Shown piece by piece: positions 54,733 through 64,000 of a stretch of 64,000 nucleotides of DNA. The notes under the pieces are model-generated. The model was not told the DNA's origin. It was given only the letters and a program-made list of their open reading frames with translations, and searched no databases. A program made the position numbers and the translations under genes. Source of the DNA: Tethya wilhelma (lineage: Eukaryota > Porifera > Demospongiae > Tethyida > Tethyidae); assembly GCA_964030475.1 (NCBI GenBank), contig CAXIPT010000002.1:14099950-14163949 (forward strand). The letters are read 5' to 3'. Position 1 is the first letter of the stretch. The number at the start of each line of letters is the position of its first letter.

Positions 54733-55620
54733 TCAAAGATAAAGAAGGTAGAGGGTAACAAGTAATGTTTTTCTCATGGAATACAAGTATCTGTGGTAAA
54801 ATTTTGGTTGGGTACACAACCAATCCCTCTGATCTTTCTGGAACAACCCAACCATCTGTTCTAAATTCTGGTACAGTCCTCCAGTACCTTTACTTTTGAT
54901 TTCACCCACAGTAGTATAAATACCTTGGTCTACGACAACAAAATCAGCCACTCTATCTTGAGTTACTACTACAATACCATATCCATCAATTTCAGGATCA
55001 GGAATAACCCATTTCACAGATAAAGAACCAGGCTGATAGATGCCATTTGGATTTGTGCTAATTAGACAATCACGGTGTGGTTCAAGGAATTTACAAAATT
55101 CCATGAAAAAGAGTTTTGCAAACGCATTTTGAAAATGGGCCATGCAAGCTTGATGGAACTTTTTGTATACTTCCTTGTGCTGATTCCTCAACACACATAA
55201 CTCTGCATCTGAAAACACAGCTGGAACTTCTGCATCAGGTGGACCCTCATCGTCTGAGTCTGACGTTGCCATTGCAGCTTGTTGCACGTAAGGATCAACC
55301 TCTATGTATGGTGATTCTGCAAATAGACTTGCACTGGCACAGCGTATATGTGCAGCCCGATTGGATTTCACAGATAGTGGCCATACAGAAGGTAAGTCAA
55401 AAGACGGGTTTATTGTCTTTGAGGGGTACAAGCGAATGTCACAGGACATTATGATTGGTTGCATTCGAAAGGAAAACTTTGTGCCACTTATATCCACAGC
55501 ATAATCAGATTCCCATTTATCCTTTTCAGTGGCATATATTTTGTTACTCTTCACTGTGGTGGTCACAAAAATATTGTCCACCTTGAGTTGACTGGAGCCC
55601 ACTTGGCTACTCTCTACCAT
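54733..55620 (-). CDS. Uncharacterised 295-residue protein with a D...ExK (nuclease-like) motif
   Basis: Open, single exon. N-terminal half without known domain (VDNIFVTTTVKSNKIYATEK; CDIRLYPSKTINPSFDLPSV). An acidic linker lies at residues 119-130 (TSDSDDEGPP). The C-terminal half (about 135-275) has a Phe-rich helix (FAKLFFMEFCKFLE), then RVADFVVVDQGIYTTVGEIK: Asp226...Glu240-x-Lys242, the pattern of PD-(D/E)XK nucleases, and GLYQNLEQMVGLF. It occupies the position that the Ras-like GTPase has in the sister copies. A host gene is possible but the location within the element argues against it. The nuclease assignment is by motif only. Confidence 0.6.
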   Translation of the reverse strand: MVESSQVGSSQLKVDNIFVTTTVKSNKIYATEKDKWESDYAVDISGTKFSFRMQPIIMSCDIRLYPSKTINPSFDLPSVWPLSVKSNRAAHIRCASASLFAESPYIEVDPYVQQAAMATSDSDDEGPPDAEVPAVFSDAELCVLRNQHKEVYKKFHQACMAHFQNAFAKLFFMEFCKFLEPHRDCLISTNPNGIYQPGSLSVKWVIPDPEIDGYGIVVVTQDRVADFVVVDQGIYTTVGEIKSKGTGGLYQNLEQMVGLFQKDQRDWLCTQPKFYHRYLYSMRKTLLVTLYLLYL

Positions 55621-55898
55621 CCAGATACTAGAAAGAAACTCGGAGAGAGAAAGAGAGAGAGGGGGAGGGGGGAGGAATTGTTAGATAGGCAGAGGTTGTA
55701 AGAATGGTGCCAAGTGTATACCAATTTAGTATTTTTGGTACTTACCAGTATAAATAGATATAGAACTTGTCATGTACACCATCAGATCCTACACGTACAC
55801 GTGGACTCTTTACAGTCACGTGACAGTGGCCTAGGTTAGGGGATCCCCAAGTCACAAGTCAGCTGGCCGTGAACTGCTACAGTTCTAGAAAAGTGTCA

Positions 55899-58080
55899 TG
55901 CCGCGTACCTAGGCATTCGGCAAGAGGCCCAAAGGCTTCCATGGTATACTCCAGCACTTGCTGAACCCAGTTAGGTCTACCCCACAGTCTACTGGAGTGG
56001 AAGCACCAGCTGAATCTCCAGTTGTGAGACCAACCCCTGTGGAGACAGCTAGCGGTAAGAAGCTGGCTATCTCTCCACGATGTACATCAATGAGTGAACC
56101 CTCTAGAGGAGGCCTGAGGTCATCAGTACCTCCAGTGCTATAAATGAGAATAGTGAGTCTGGTGACTCTACGTATGTGGGGGAGCTGAAAGGCTACCGTC
56201 TTGTCAGCTGTGAGAGACTTTCTGAAGCAGCCAGTGAGATTGGTGTGTGCTCTATTTGTGGCTCTCCCATCACCGTCAGGGAGGACCTAGTTATTAGGAG
56301 AGGGCTAATGTCCAAGTTACATGATGATATGTTGCACCAATAGTGTGTGTAACAGGGAGGTGAAGATATCAGATCCTTATGCCTCCAATGCAAAGTCTCT
56401 GAATGCCATGGCAATGCGAACAATAGGAAGAGGGCATGCTAGCCTGGAATCCTTCTGTGGTATGATTGATATGCTTCCTCCAGTGACCCCTGCCTCCTTC
56501 AGTGAACACAATAAGGTTCTGGCCATGTTCTCTACAGAGGCAGCATCTGAAAATATGCGTACTGCTTCTGCACACCTTCATGAACCGCGTGGAGTCGGAC
56601 TCACAAATGTCATTGATGTTGCTGTCACTTGTGACGGAACGTGGTTGAAGCGTGGCTTTACTGCTACATATGGAGTCGTGGTGATTATTACCTGGGAGAC
56701 TTGCCAGAAGAGGAATCCTGAGTCGGAGGAGTTTGCTAAGTGGTGGGGGGGCCATCAGGAGGAGTGTGCCTGCAACCATCACAGTTCTTCACCTGCTATG
56801 GAATGGGAGGCAGCAACAGAGATATTCAACAGATCAATTGAAAGCCTTAATGTGAGGTAAGAGGAAATGATAATTTTGTTTGAATATTCAGTTTATTTTT
56901 CTTTGTCCATCTATACTCACCAGGTACACTTCAGTCATCAGTGACGGCAATTCGAAGACAATCCAGCACCTAAATGAAGTGAAACCTTATGGTGAAGATG
57001 TGACCATAGTAAAATACGAGTGTGTAGGTCATGTACAAAAACGATGTCAGCGTGATGTCAAGAAAGTAAGCATTGCCAATCATTTTTGGACATTCATGGC
57101 TAACTTCATACTATAATTATACTACACATTAGTGCATTGTGCTATGATAATCATTCTTCTTTATCCCTTTTTTGAAGGTAATAGGGATTGAGAAGAAGGC
57201 AGCAAGGAACAAGGTGACCAAGCTGAAGGAGATGCTTAAGGAAGCACAGGCAGAGGTGCAGGGGAAGTGCCAAAAGAAGGGTAAAAAAGGGGGAAGAGCG
57301 AACCATTTGCTTCTGATAAGGTTGTGGATCTGAAAACTGAGATAGTCGAGGCAGAAGAAAAGTGCATTCGTGGGACAATCAATGATAAGACAGTAGATCT
57401 CCTTCAGGTTTGTTTACAAAGAACAATTTCTACTTTCTATTTCATGCTACTGCATGTATGCACACCTGCAGGTTTACTATGGGAATGCTATTCGCAGCCA
57501 CACAAATGACCTTGCTGGAATGAAAAAGGCTTGTTGGGCAGCATTCTATCACTCTCTCTAATCTGATTAAAGACCTCAGCACCATTGTTGCCCAGAGGGA
57601 GCTGATAGCTGGTGCAAGTATTAACGGGCACTAGCACTCAGTCAGGGTGAAATTCCACCACATAGACCTAAGATTCCTGCTGACTTTGAGAAGTACCTCA
57701 AGCCCATTTTTGAGGATCTATGCAAGGAAGAACTGCTACGGAAATGTTTACTTGGGGCCACTCAAAATAGAAATGAAAGCTTTAACAAATTGGTTTGGGC
57801 TCGGGCACCCAAGACCGAATTTGTTGGCAGGGCCACCATTGATATCGCTACCAGTCATGCTGTCCTTGTGTTCAACAGTGGCAGGAAGGCTCTACTGTCT
57901 ATTCTGGAGCGTATGGGCATTCATGCTGGTCCTCTTTGCACTACTTATCTTGAGCAGAGGGATTCTACTCGTTGCTACAGGATCAAGCAGCAGAGGAAAT
58001 TGAAGCGGGCAGCAGAGAAAGGTGCAGAGGAGGCACATGTTATAAAAGAGGGCATCACTTATGAAGCAGGGGGGTTCTAG
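55899..58080 (+). pseudogene. Mutator-like DDE transposase with three introns, frame breaks (element K)
   Basis: Same domain order as the copies at 52 and 60 kb. N-terminus near 55899 with an early stop, then FGKRPKGFHG, the Cys cluster (CSICGSPITV, ICCTNSVCNREVKISDPYAS), SFCGMIDMLPPVTPASF, VTCDGTWLKRGFTATYGVVV (first Asp), YTSVISDGNSKT (second Asp), YECVGHVQKRC and GATQNRNESFN (Glu). GT-AG introns lie at 56857-56923, 57066-57177 and 57408-57471; each splices back to the intronless paralogues' protein. The block around SKSCPAC is deleted, and frameshifts occur near 55915, 56150, 56320 and 57560. Confidence 0.8.
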
Positions 58081-58254
58081 GCATACACAAGAGACTGCAT
58101 AGCCAAATCCTCAAAGGAAAAAGAAAATATTGCTTAAAAAACATGTACATTCATACTCTGTATCTTCTACAGCTGTTTTCTAGAAATCTAAAAATTCACG
58201 TTGTTGGTACATGTAACTAGGCCATAATTTGTAATAAATTTACTGTTAATTAAG

Positions 58255-58949
58255 GGAGGCTTTTACCAATCTGGGGCTCCATGATATAATATGTCAATTT
58301 CTTTATAGTTTTTACTTTAGGTGGTTGAAACTTTATCAGAATGTAGTGTGTAGACTTTTGATATGCTCAGATTTAGCATACCTACTACCCAGGTGAAGGA
58401 TCCCACATGAACATCACTGAGGGCCAGGTGTTCTAACTCAGAGCTAACAACTTCCCACTTAGGAAGTGCTTAAAGTAACCATAAAAGTGTAAAGTGAGTG
58501 GCAAGTAAGGTCATTAGATCAACAATGTATTTTTAACATAGGTCAACCTGATGAAACAGGATAGCTTGTGTTTACTAGCCCATATTCCAAGCCATACCTC
58601 CACCACTGATGGATTTTAGAAAATATTTGCCACTCACTTAATAGAGCAGGGAAAGGGCTTTAAAATGATATATTAATATCTTAAATACATAAACTATAAG
58701 CAAGTTAGAACACTTCCAGACTTAGGAAATAGTGATTATCAAAAGAAGCAATAAAAAGTGGGAAAAGTGTTTTCAAGAAAGTTCTTCTCGGTTTCTTCGA
58801 TCCATAATATATATGCTGCACATGTGCATAAAACAAAGCAGGGAGAGGGTAAATAACACACACAGTAACTTCCCTATTAGACTGACCTTTGAACTTGGAG
58901 TAGAATATTATGAATTCTCCCTGTGAGTGAAAAGAACCGAAAGCCCTAG
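58255..58949. other. Probable 3' untranslated and sub-terminal part of element R
   Basis: About 700 bp between the left end and the transposase stop; no coding signal. Confidence 0.4.
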
Positions 58950-60548
58950 CTAGAACCCTCCAGCTTCATACATTACACCCTCCACCTCTATATTAGCCTC
59001 CTCTACACTCTTCTTCTTCCTTCTTGTCGACTTCCTCCTCTGCTTCACCTCCTCTGATGACACATAACTTGCTGCATGAAGCTGAGTCCTGTCTCGCAAA
59101 GCGAGGTGAGCACTACAGAGAGGACCAGCTTCAATACCAATCTTGTCCATGACTTGGGTCAATGCCTGACTCCCGCTATTGAATACCACCACAGCAAGAC
59201 TGGCAGCTAGTTGAACAGTAGACGTGCCACAGAAGTCTGTCTTTGAACATCGTGCCCAGATCATGGCATTGAAAGCTTCATTTCTGTTCTGGGTGGCTCC
59301 AAGTAAACACCTGCTAAGCAAAGACTCGTGACACAAGTCTTCAAAAATCTTTCCAACAGCTTCCCGGTAGTCAGGAGGAACTAAGGTGTGGGCACTTGGT
59401 GTATCCTGACCAGTGGCCAGTGCTTGCTGATATTTACACCAACTATCTTCACCATCAGGGCAAAAATCATGATGGGGATCCTCATCAGTTGAAATGTAAT
59501 GATAGTAGACCGCCCAGCATGCTGTGGTCATACCAGCAAGATTTCCAGGGTTATCAACTATAGCCTTTCTGTAGAGGCTCTGCAGGGTGTCAATGTCGGA
59601 ATCGAACATCTTCCCCTGCACAATTTTCATCTGCTGAGACTTGATTTCCTCCTCAAGTGCTTCCATCTCCACTTCACAAGCCACAATCATCATCTCTGAA
59701 TCAGTGCAAGGTTCCCTCCACCATGACTGCAACTCTGCCTCTTCCTCCACCTCTCCCTCTTCTTTTTCCTCCACCCCTCCTCCTATCCATTCCTCTGCCT
59801 TGTATCGCCTCAGCCTTGGCACTTTTCAGAATCTTGCGCACATTCTTCAACTTTGATGTGAGCACCTTGATGCGTTCCTTGGGGGCCTTGTTGGCCTTGT
59901 TGGCAGATGCAAGCTCCTTCTTCAGTGCTCGCACACGCTTGCCTAATCGCTTCTGCACATGCCCCACACATTCGTGCTTTGTTATGCTCACTTCACTTCC
60001 ATAGGGCTGATGTTCATTCAGGACAGATATAGTCTTTGAGTCACCATCTGAGATGATCTCAGTGTATCTTAGGTGGCGAGTCTCCACGGAACGTTTCCAG
60101 AGAATGAGAGCTCCAGCACACTCCATTGCAGGTGAAGATCCTTCGTGGTTTGCAAGGCACTTTTCCCTGTGTCCATCCAGCCAGACATCAAAGTCCTCTG
60201 CTCCCAGTCTTGTCTTCTGCTGTGAGCATGCTGGGCAGGACTTTGACATCACTTCAAAGTCTAGAACTTGTCCTGTGTCCCAGGAGATGACCACAACAAC
60301 ACCGTGTATGGCTGTGAACCCACGTCTTGACCATGTACCATCACAAGTGACCTTGATATCAAGGATTTCTTGTGGGTCAATGCCATTGAGATGATGGAGG
60401 TACTCGGAGGCAGCATTCATGTTGGTCTGAGCTGCGGACATTGCAGCAGCAGCCAGAGCCTGGTTGTGTAACATATAGGAGCGGGTGCTAACTGGAGGGA
60501 GCATGTTCATCATTCCAAAGAAAGTCTGCATGTACTTGCCACCTCTAC
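58950..60548 (-). pseudogene. Mutator-like DDE transposase, middle and C-terminal part (left of gap)
   Basis: From right to left: GKYMQTFFGMMNMLPPV, VTCDGTWSRRGFTAIHGVVV (first Asp), SKSCPACS, CLANHEGSSPAMECAGA, YTEIISDGDSKTISVL (second Asp), HECVGHVQKRLGKRV, a Lys/Arg/Gly-rich basic stretch, and CLLGATQNRNEAFNAMIWAR (catalytic Glu). It ends VMYEAGGF, the same C-terminus as element K. No introns at the positions where element K has them. A 5-bp deletion near 59712 causes one frameshift; otherwise open. Confidence 0.85.
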
Positions 60549-60570
60549 NNNNNNNNNNNNNNNNNNNNNN
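60549..60570. other. Assembly gap of 22 N
   Basis: Unknown bases between two versions of the same transposase segment. Confidence 0.99.
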
Positions 60571-62004
60571 GCTCTGCAGGGTGTCAATGTCGGAATCGAA
60601 CATCTTCCCCTGCACAATTTTCATCTGCTGAGACTTGATTTCCTCCTCAAGTGCTTCCATCTCCACTTCACAAGCCACAATCATCATCTCTGAATCAGTG
60701 CAAGGTTCTCCATCCTCCACCATGACTGCAACTCTGCCTCTTCCTCCACCTCTCCCTCTTCTTTTTCCTCCACCCCTCCTCCTATCCATTCCTCTGCCTT
60801 GTATCGCCTCAGCCTTGGCACTTTTCAGAATCTTGCGCACATTCTTCAACTTTGATGTGAGCACCTTGATGCGTTCCTTGGGGGCCTTGTTGGCAGATGC
60901 AAGCTCCTTCTTCAGTGCTTGCACACGCTTGCCTAATCGCTTCTGCACATGCCCCACACACTCATGCTTTGTTATGCTCACTTCACTTCCATAGGGCTGA
61001 TGTTCATTCAGGACAGATATAGTCTTTGAGTCACCATCTGAGATGATCTCAGTGTATCTGAGGTGGCGAGTCTCCACGGAACGAATGAGAGCTCCAGCAC
61101 ACTCCATTGCAGGTGAAGATCCTTCGTGGTTTGCAAGGCACTTTTCCCTGTGTCCATCCAGCCAGACATCAAAGTCCTCTGCTCCCAGTCGCTGTGAGCA
61201 TGCTGGGCAGGACTTTGACATCACTTCAAAGTCTAGAACTTGTCCTGTGTCCCAGGAGATGACCACAACAACACCGTGTATGGCTGTGAACCCACGTGTA
61301 CCATCACAAGTGACCTTGATATCAAGGATTTCTTGTGGGTCAATGCCATTAAGATGATGGAGGTACTCGGAGGCAGCATTCATGTTGGTCTGAGCTGCGG
61401 ACATTGCAGCAGCAGCCAGAGCCTGGTTGTGTAACATATAGGAGCGGGTGCTAACTGGTTCATCATTCCAAAGAAAGTCTGCATGTACTTGCCACCTCTA
61501 CCTATCTCCCTCATTGCCAACACTGACCTGCTGTTCAGAGACTTTGTGTCCGAAGAATAGGGGTCTGATATTTTGATCTCTCTGCCACACTCGGCATTGG
61601 TGCAGCAGATCTTCAGGGTCGATACCAAACCCCTTCTCTGAGCCAAGTCCTCTATGACAACAAGGGGAGAGGTACACATAGAGCACACACACGCCTCACT
61701 CACTACCTTGCCAAGGGTTTCACATTGGACAGTACGGTAACCCTTCATCTTCACTGACTCCTGAAGCTCAGAGTCAGACTCAGAGCCAGATTCACCTGCT
61801 AGTGCTGGGCTGTGCTGCATGAGAGATTGCCATCTTCTTAGCTTTGGCTGTCTGCAAGGGGATTGGCCTCTCTTTTGGAGTCTCCTTCACTTTCTCAGCC
61901 CCATGAAAGCTTGGAAGAGGCCTTGGCCTGCTACCAAGATGAAGGTTGGGGGTTCCAAAAAAACGCTTTGGACGCTTCTTTGCCTTGAACTTAGCAACTG
62001 GCAT
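60571..62004 (-). pseudogene. Mutator-like DDE transposase, N-terminal and middle part (right of gap)
   Basis: Starts at 62004 (MPVAKFKAKKRPKRFFGTPN), continues through the Cys cluster and CDGT to the basic stretch, and reaches the gap. Nearly identical to copies L and R-left but with seven deletions of 8-10 bp; one near 61796 shifts the frame at the acidic linker, and another near 61459 (10 bp) shifts it at the MLPPV block. The middle part is duplicated with 59571-60548. Confidence 0.85.
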
Positions 62005-62059
62005 CTTGACAATTATATTATGTAAACCCCTGATTCTATTTAGAGCCTCCTTGACAAGC

Positions 62060-62611
62060 ATGGAGTACAAGATAGTGGTGTTAGGGGGCTGCTGCACTGG
62101 GAAGACATCATCGATCAGGGTTTTTGTTCAAAATATATTCCCAGAATTTTATGAACCTACATGTGTATCGAAGGCAGTATGCGACTGTTGATGGTAAGTC
62201 CTGTCTTCTGAACATAATGGACACATGTGGATCTGCGAATGAACAATATCCTTTCCTTTTGGAGCAAGGAGTGAAATCTGGAGATGCATTTATATGTGCT
62301 TATTCAGTAGACGATCATCAGTCATACGAACTGATCGACAACTATCTCCTCAAAATTCGTCTTCTCAAGCCTCAAGCACCAGTGGTGCTTGTTTGCACCA
62401 AGTGTGACTTATTGCCTCAAGAATGGAAAGTCAGTCTTACTGCGGGTATCTATACTGTTCTTCAAGACATGGGATTCCACTTCTACAAACATCAGCTAAG
62501 ACGGCTGTAGGGATCCAAGACCCATTTGCTCTGATTGTCGATCAACTTATGCAAGACAAGACCAAGCAAAAGGAACATGAAACTAAGCAGCAATGTTGTA
62601 CGATATTGTAA
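62060..62611 (+). pseudogene. Ras-like GTPase, second copy with two compensating indels
   Basis: Same protein as the 51.6-kb gene: GGCCTGKTS P-loop, DTCGSANE, TKCD, SAK and CCTIL are all present. An 8-bp deletion at about 62161 removes part of the effector loop and shifts the frame. A 2-bp insertion at about 62446 returns it, so the middle is out of frame. If the indels are sequence errors, the gene is intact. Confidence 0.85.
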
Positions 62612-63146
62612 CATGATCACTAGTCATCACCTAAACTCTTAGTACTTTCATACAACTATCAACTTCATCTGATTCATGCAGCTGAAAGGCAGTTACAATT
62701 AGGCCCGACCCTTCATGCTTTACTCATTGTACCAAATCAAGCTCATCATCCACTTTTCCTACTGTGTAATTATACTCTGATTGATGAACTGCTCTCTTTT
62801 CTTTTTCTTATTCACCATTGACAAATAATAAAACCTGTGTGGCATGGCCTTGTAGTTTCTGTGGTAAAGATTGCCAAAGAGAAAAGCAACAGGTTAGGCC
62901 TGGAAATCAGGCTAGATCAATTATTTCTACCACGAACAATTATGGAGATAGTTTATGTTACTACTTTTTACAGGAATAGTACTTCGTAGCTTGATAGTGT
63001 GAAATAGCATGCACAAAATGGTTCAAGGAGGAGTATTAAAATGCTCTAAAACTTTAACTATAACTAATACATGCATCAAGGTATAGAACTGAGCAATAAA
63101 AAAATTTTGATGAAATTAATGAAAAAATGGTAAAAGTCTCCCTTAA

Positions 63147-63503
63147 TTGGCAGACTTATCTAGCAGACACTGGCACACAATCCGTATCAATAAAAAGGCT
63201 TGGTCAGGTATTAGGTGGTGGCACACGTTCCTTGAGTCATGGAATGGCGTATCTATCCTAAAGCGGCCTCATACTGAGATCCCGAACCATGAGATGTGGA
63301 CAGTCGCATCTGAGTCATGGGGAGCCGGAGCATTCTGGGACTCAAAATTGTTCCAATTGCAATGGCCGCCAACATTTCAACAGCATCAAATTGCAGTTAA
63401 AGAGCTGGCCCCAATCACAGTTGCCTGCACTCTATGGGGATCACGCTGGGCAGGTTCAGTAATCCGCGACAACGATGCAGTTGTGAAAGTCATTAACTTG
63501 TGA
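63147..63503 (+). pseudogene. RNase H connection and domain of the second element
   Basis: HWHTIRINKKAWSGIRWWHT, then ASESWGAGAFWDSKLFQLQW and QIAVKELAPITVACTLWGS, then DNDAVVKV. The Asp of the usual SDAS is not present in VASESWG, so one metal ligand seems lost. The frame stops at 63503 and the domain continues in another frame. Confidence 0.75.
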
Positions 63504-63536
63504 TATTCCCGACACTCCATTATGATGCACCTCCAT

Positions 63537-64000
63537 TCTTTTTCAAGGCAAAATTTGATATCGTCCTGTTATCGATTCATATACCTGGTCACTTCAATAC
63601 ACTTGCAGAAGCCTTATCAAGAAATAACGCTTTCCTTTTTCTATCCTCATACCCACAGGCCTCCTCATCCCCTACTGCGATACCTCAAGACACGATCAGA
63701 ATACTAATCACTGAAAAAACCAGACTGGACATCCAACGACTGGACACTCTGGTTTCATTCTACTTTCGTGATTCAATAGCACCTTCTACAACTCGTTCCT
63801 ATGAATCTGCTAAGAAAACGTACATCGAGTTCTGTGCAGATAGCAGGAATGACCCTTTACCAGCTTCAGAAGATAAACTTTGTAGTTTTGTTGCATATCT
63901 AGCTGACTCAAATTTAGCACATCAGACAATTAAATGTTATCTTTCTGCTGTGCATCACCTTCAAATAGTGATGAATCAAGGAGACCCACGAATGCCCAAG
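63537..64000 (+). CDS. RNase H end fused to tyrosine recombinase N-terminus, runs off the window
   Basis: An open frame reaching the last base. It starts with the RNase H end (IHIPGHFNTLAEALSRNN) and continues without a stop through a linker into the recombinase core-binding domain: DSIAPSTTRSYESAKKTYIE, LCSFVAYLADSNLAHQTIKC, YLSAVHHLQIV. Here RNase H and recombinase share one frame, unlike the overlapping frames of the 23-kb element. The catalytic Arg-His-Arg-Tyr part lies beyond the window. Confidence 0.75.

Larger units (their letters stand above)
54427..58249 (+). mobile_element. TTAA transposon K: DDE transposase paired with an ExK ORF
   Basis: Left end gggtggctttaacca after TTAA (54423-54426), inserted in the HP-repeat at its aaaTTAAtgg site. 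It contains a minus-strand 295-codon ORF and a plus-strand spliced transposase, head to head, the same layout as the GTPase-carrying copies. No inverted right end was found before the next element's TTAA (58250-58253), so the right border is uncertain. Confidence 0.6.
58254..63142 (-). mobile_element. TTAA transposon(s) R with GTPase cargo, containing an assembly gap
   Basis: Ends gggaggcttttacca (after TTAA at 58250-58253) and the inverse tggtaaaagtctccc before TTAA at 63143-63146. Inside: transposase (minus) and Ras-like GTPase (plus). A 22-N gap at 60549-60570 is flanked by two versions of the same roughly 950-bp transposase segment, so left and right parts may come from two different copies. 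The right flank is the second DIRS-like element; the left flank is element K. Confidence 0.7.
63143..64000 (+). mobile_element. Second DIRS/Ngaro-like retroelement, right half
   Basis: Begins inside RNase H at ttaattggcagacttatc (also at 45838, where no insertion is present) and runs to the window end. The TTAA at this point is the target of transposon R. Confidence 0.75.

Noticed and set aside
51109..63146. The inverted duplication of the GTPase-transposase block as a simple palindromic assembly error
   Set aside because: The blocks end at the same TTAA-terminal motif but continue into different flanks, and they differ by substitutions and indels. Two transposon copies explain this better, although the gap within the right copy is probably misassembled.

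Overview
The window looks like repeat-dense nuclear DNA of an early-branching animal. It contains short introns of about 65-120 bp with GT-AG borders, several superfamilies of eukaryotic transposons, a tyrosine-recombinase (DIRS/Ngaro-type) retroelement, and remains of receptor-like kinase and RecQ-like helicase genes. No bacterial operon, rRNA or tRNA was recognised. The mix of families reminds me most of a demosponge such as Amphimedon, but that is an inference from memory of similar proteins, not a search result.

Layout. 0-5 kb: a hAT transposase with one internal stop, then a decayed LINE with a poly-A tail. 5-10.4 kb: non-coding, dominated by a composite inverted repeat and by a 1641-bp segment present twice with no difference noticed. 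The two copies are separated by 33 bp that closely resemble a Nextera/Tn5 sequencing adapter, so the duplication is probably artificial. 10.6-18.6 kb: a rearranged Ty3/gypsy element into which a 4.26-kb hAT element inserted (8-bp target duplication GATGCAAC); the hAT is itself interrupted by a TA-flanked MITE and by a composite repeat. 19-22.4 kb: fragments of a SWIM-finger protein, an unrecognised transposase-like gene, a P-element-like C-terminus and a gypsy gag. 22.9-27.4 kb: the best preserved retroelement, a DIRS/Ngaro-like element with open gag, RT-RNase H and tyrosine recombinase frames. 29.6-35.1 kb: a broken multi-exon Ig-like/IRAK-like kinase gene on the minus strand, split by a nearly intact 2.58-kb hAT. 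36-42.4 kb: palindromic repeats, a GIY-YIG-like retroelement tail, a transposase fragment and a RecQ-like helicase fragment. 43.9-46 kb and 63.1-64 kb: two halves of a second tyrosine-recombinase retroelement. 46-51 kb: a hAT 5' part and a dense cluster of hairpin repeats.

The most interesting part is 51.1-63.15 kb. It holds members of a DDE transposon family (Mutator-like transposase domain, TTAA next to the ends, terminal motif GGGAGRCTTTTACCA). In one subfamily the transposase gene stands head to head, 55 bp apart, with a 185-residue Ras-like GTPase. The GTPase has Cys-Cys in place of the Ras Gly12-Gly13 pair and Ser in place of Gln61. In a sister element the same divergent position holds an unrelated 295-residue ORF with a D...ExK nuclease-like motif. 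A transposon family with exchangeable cargo genes is the candidate new system. Single Ns, a 22-N gap and local duplications in this part mean the assembly must be checked first.

Names used below: HP-repeat = a roughly 500-bp repeat with a 20-bp terminal hairpin; FB-MITE = a roughly 270-bp foldback repeat with long inverted arms.
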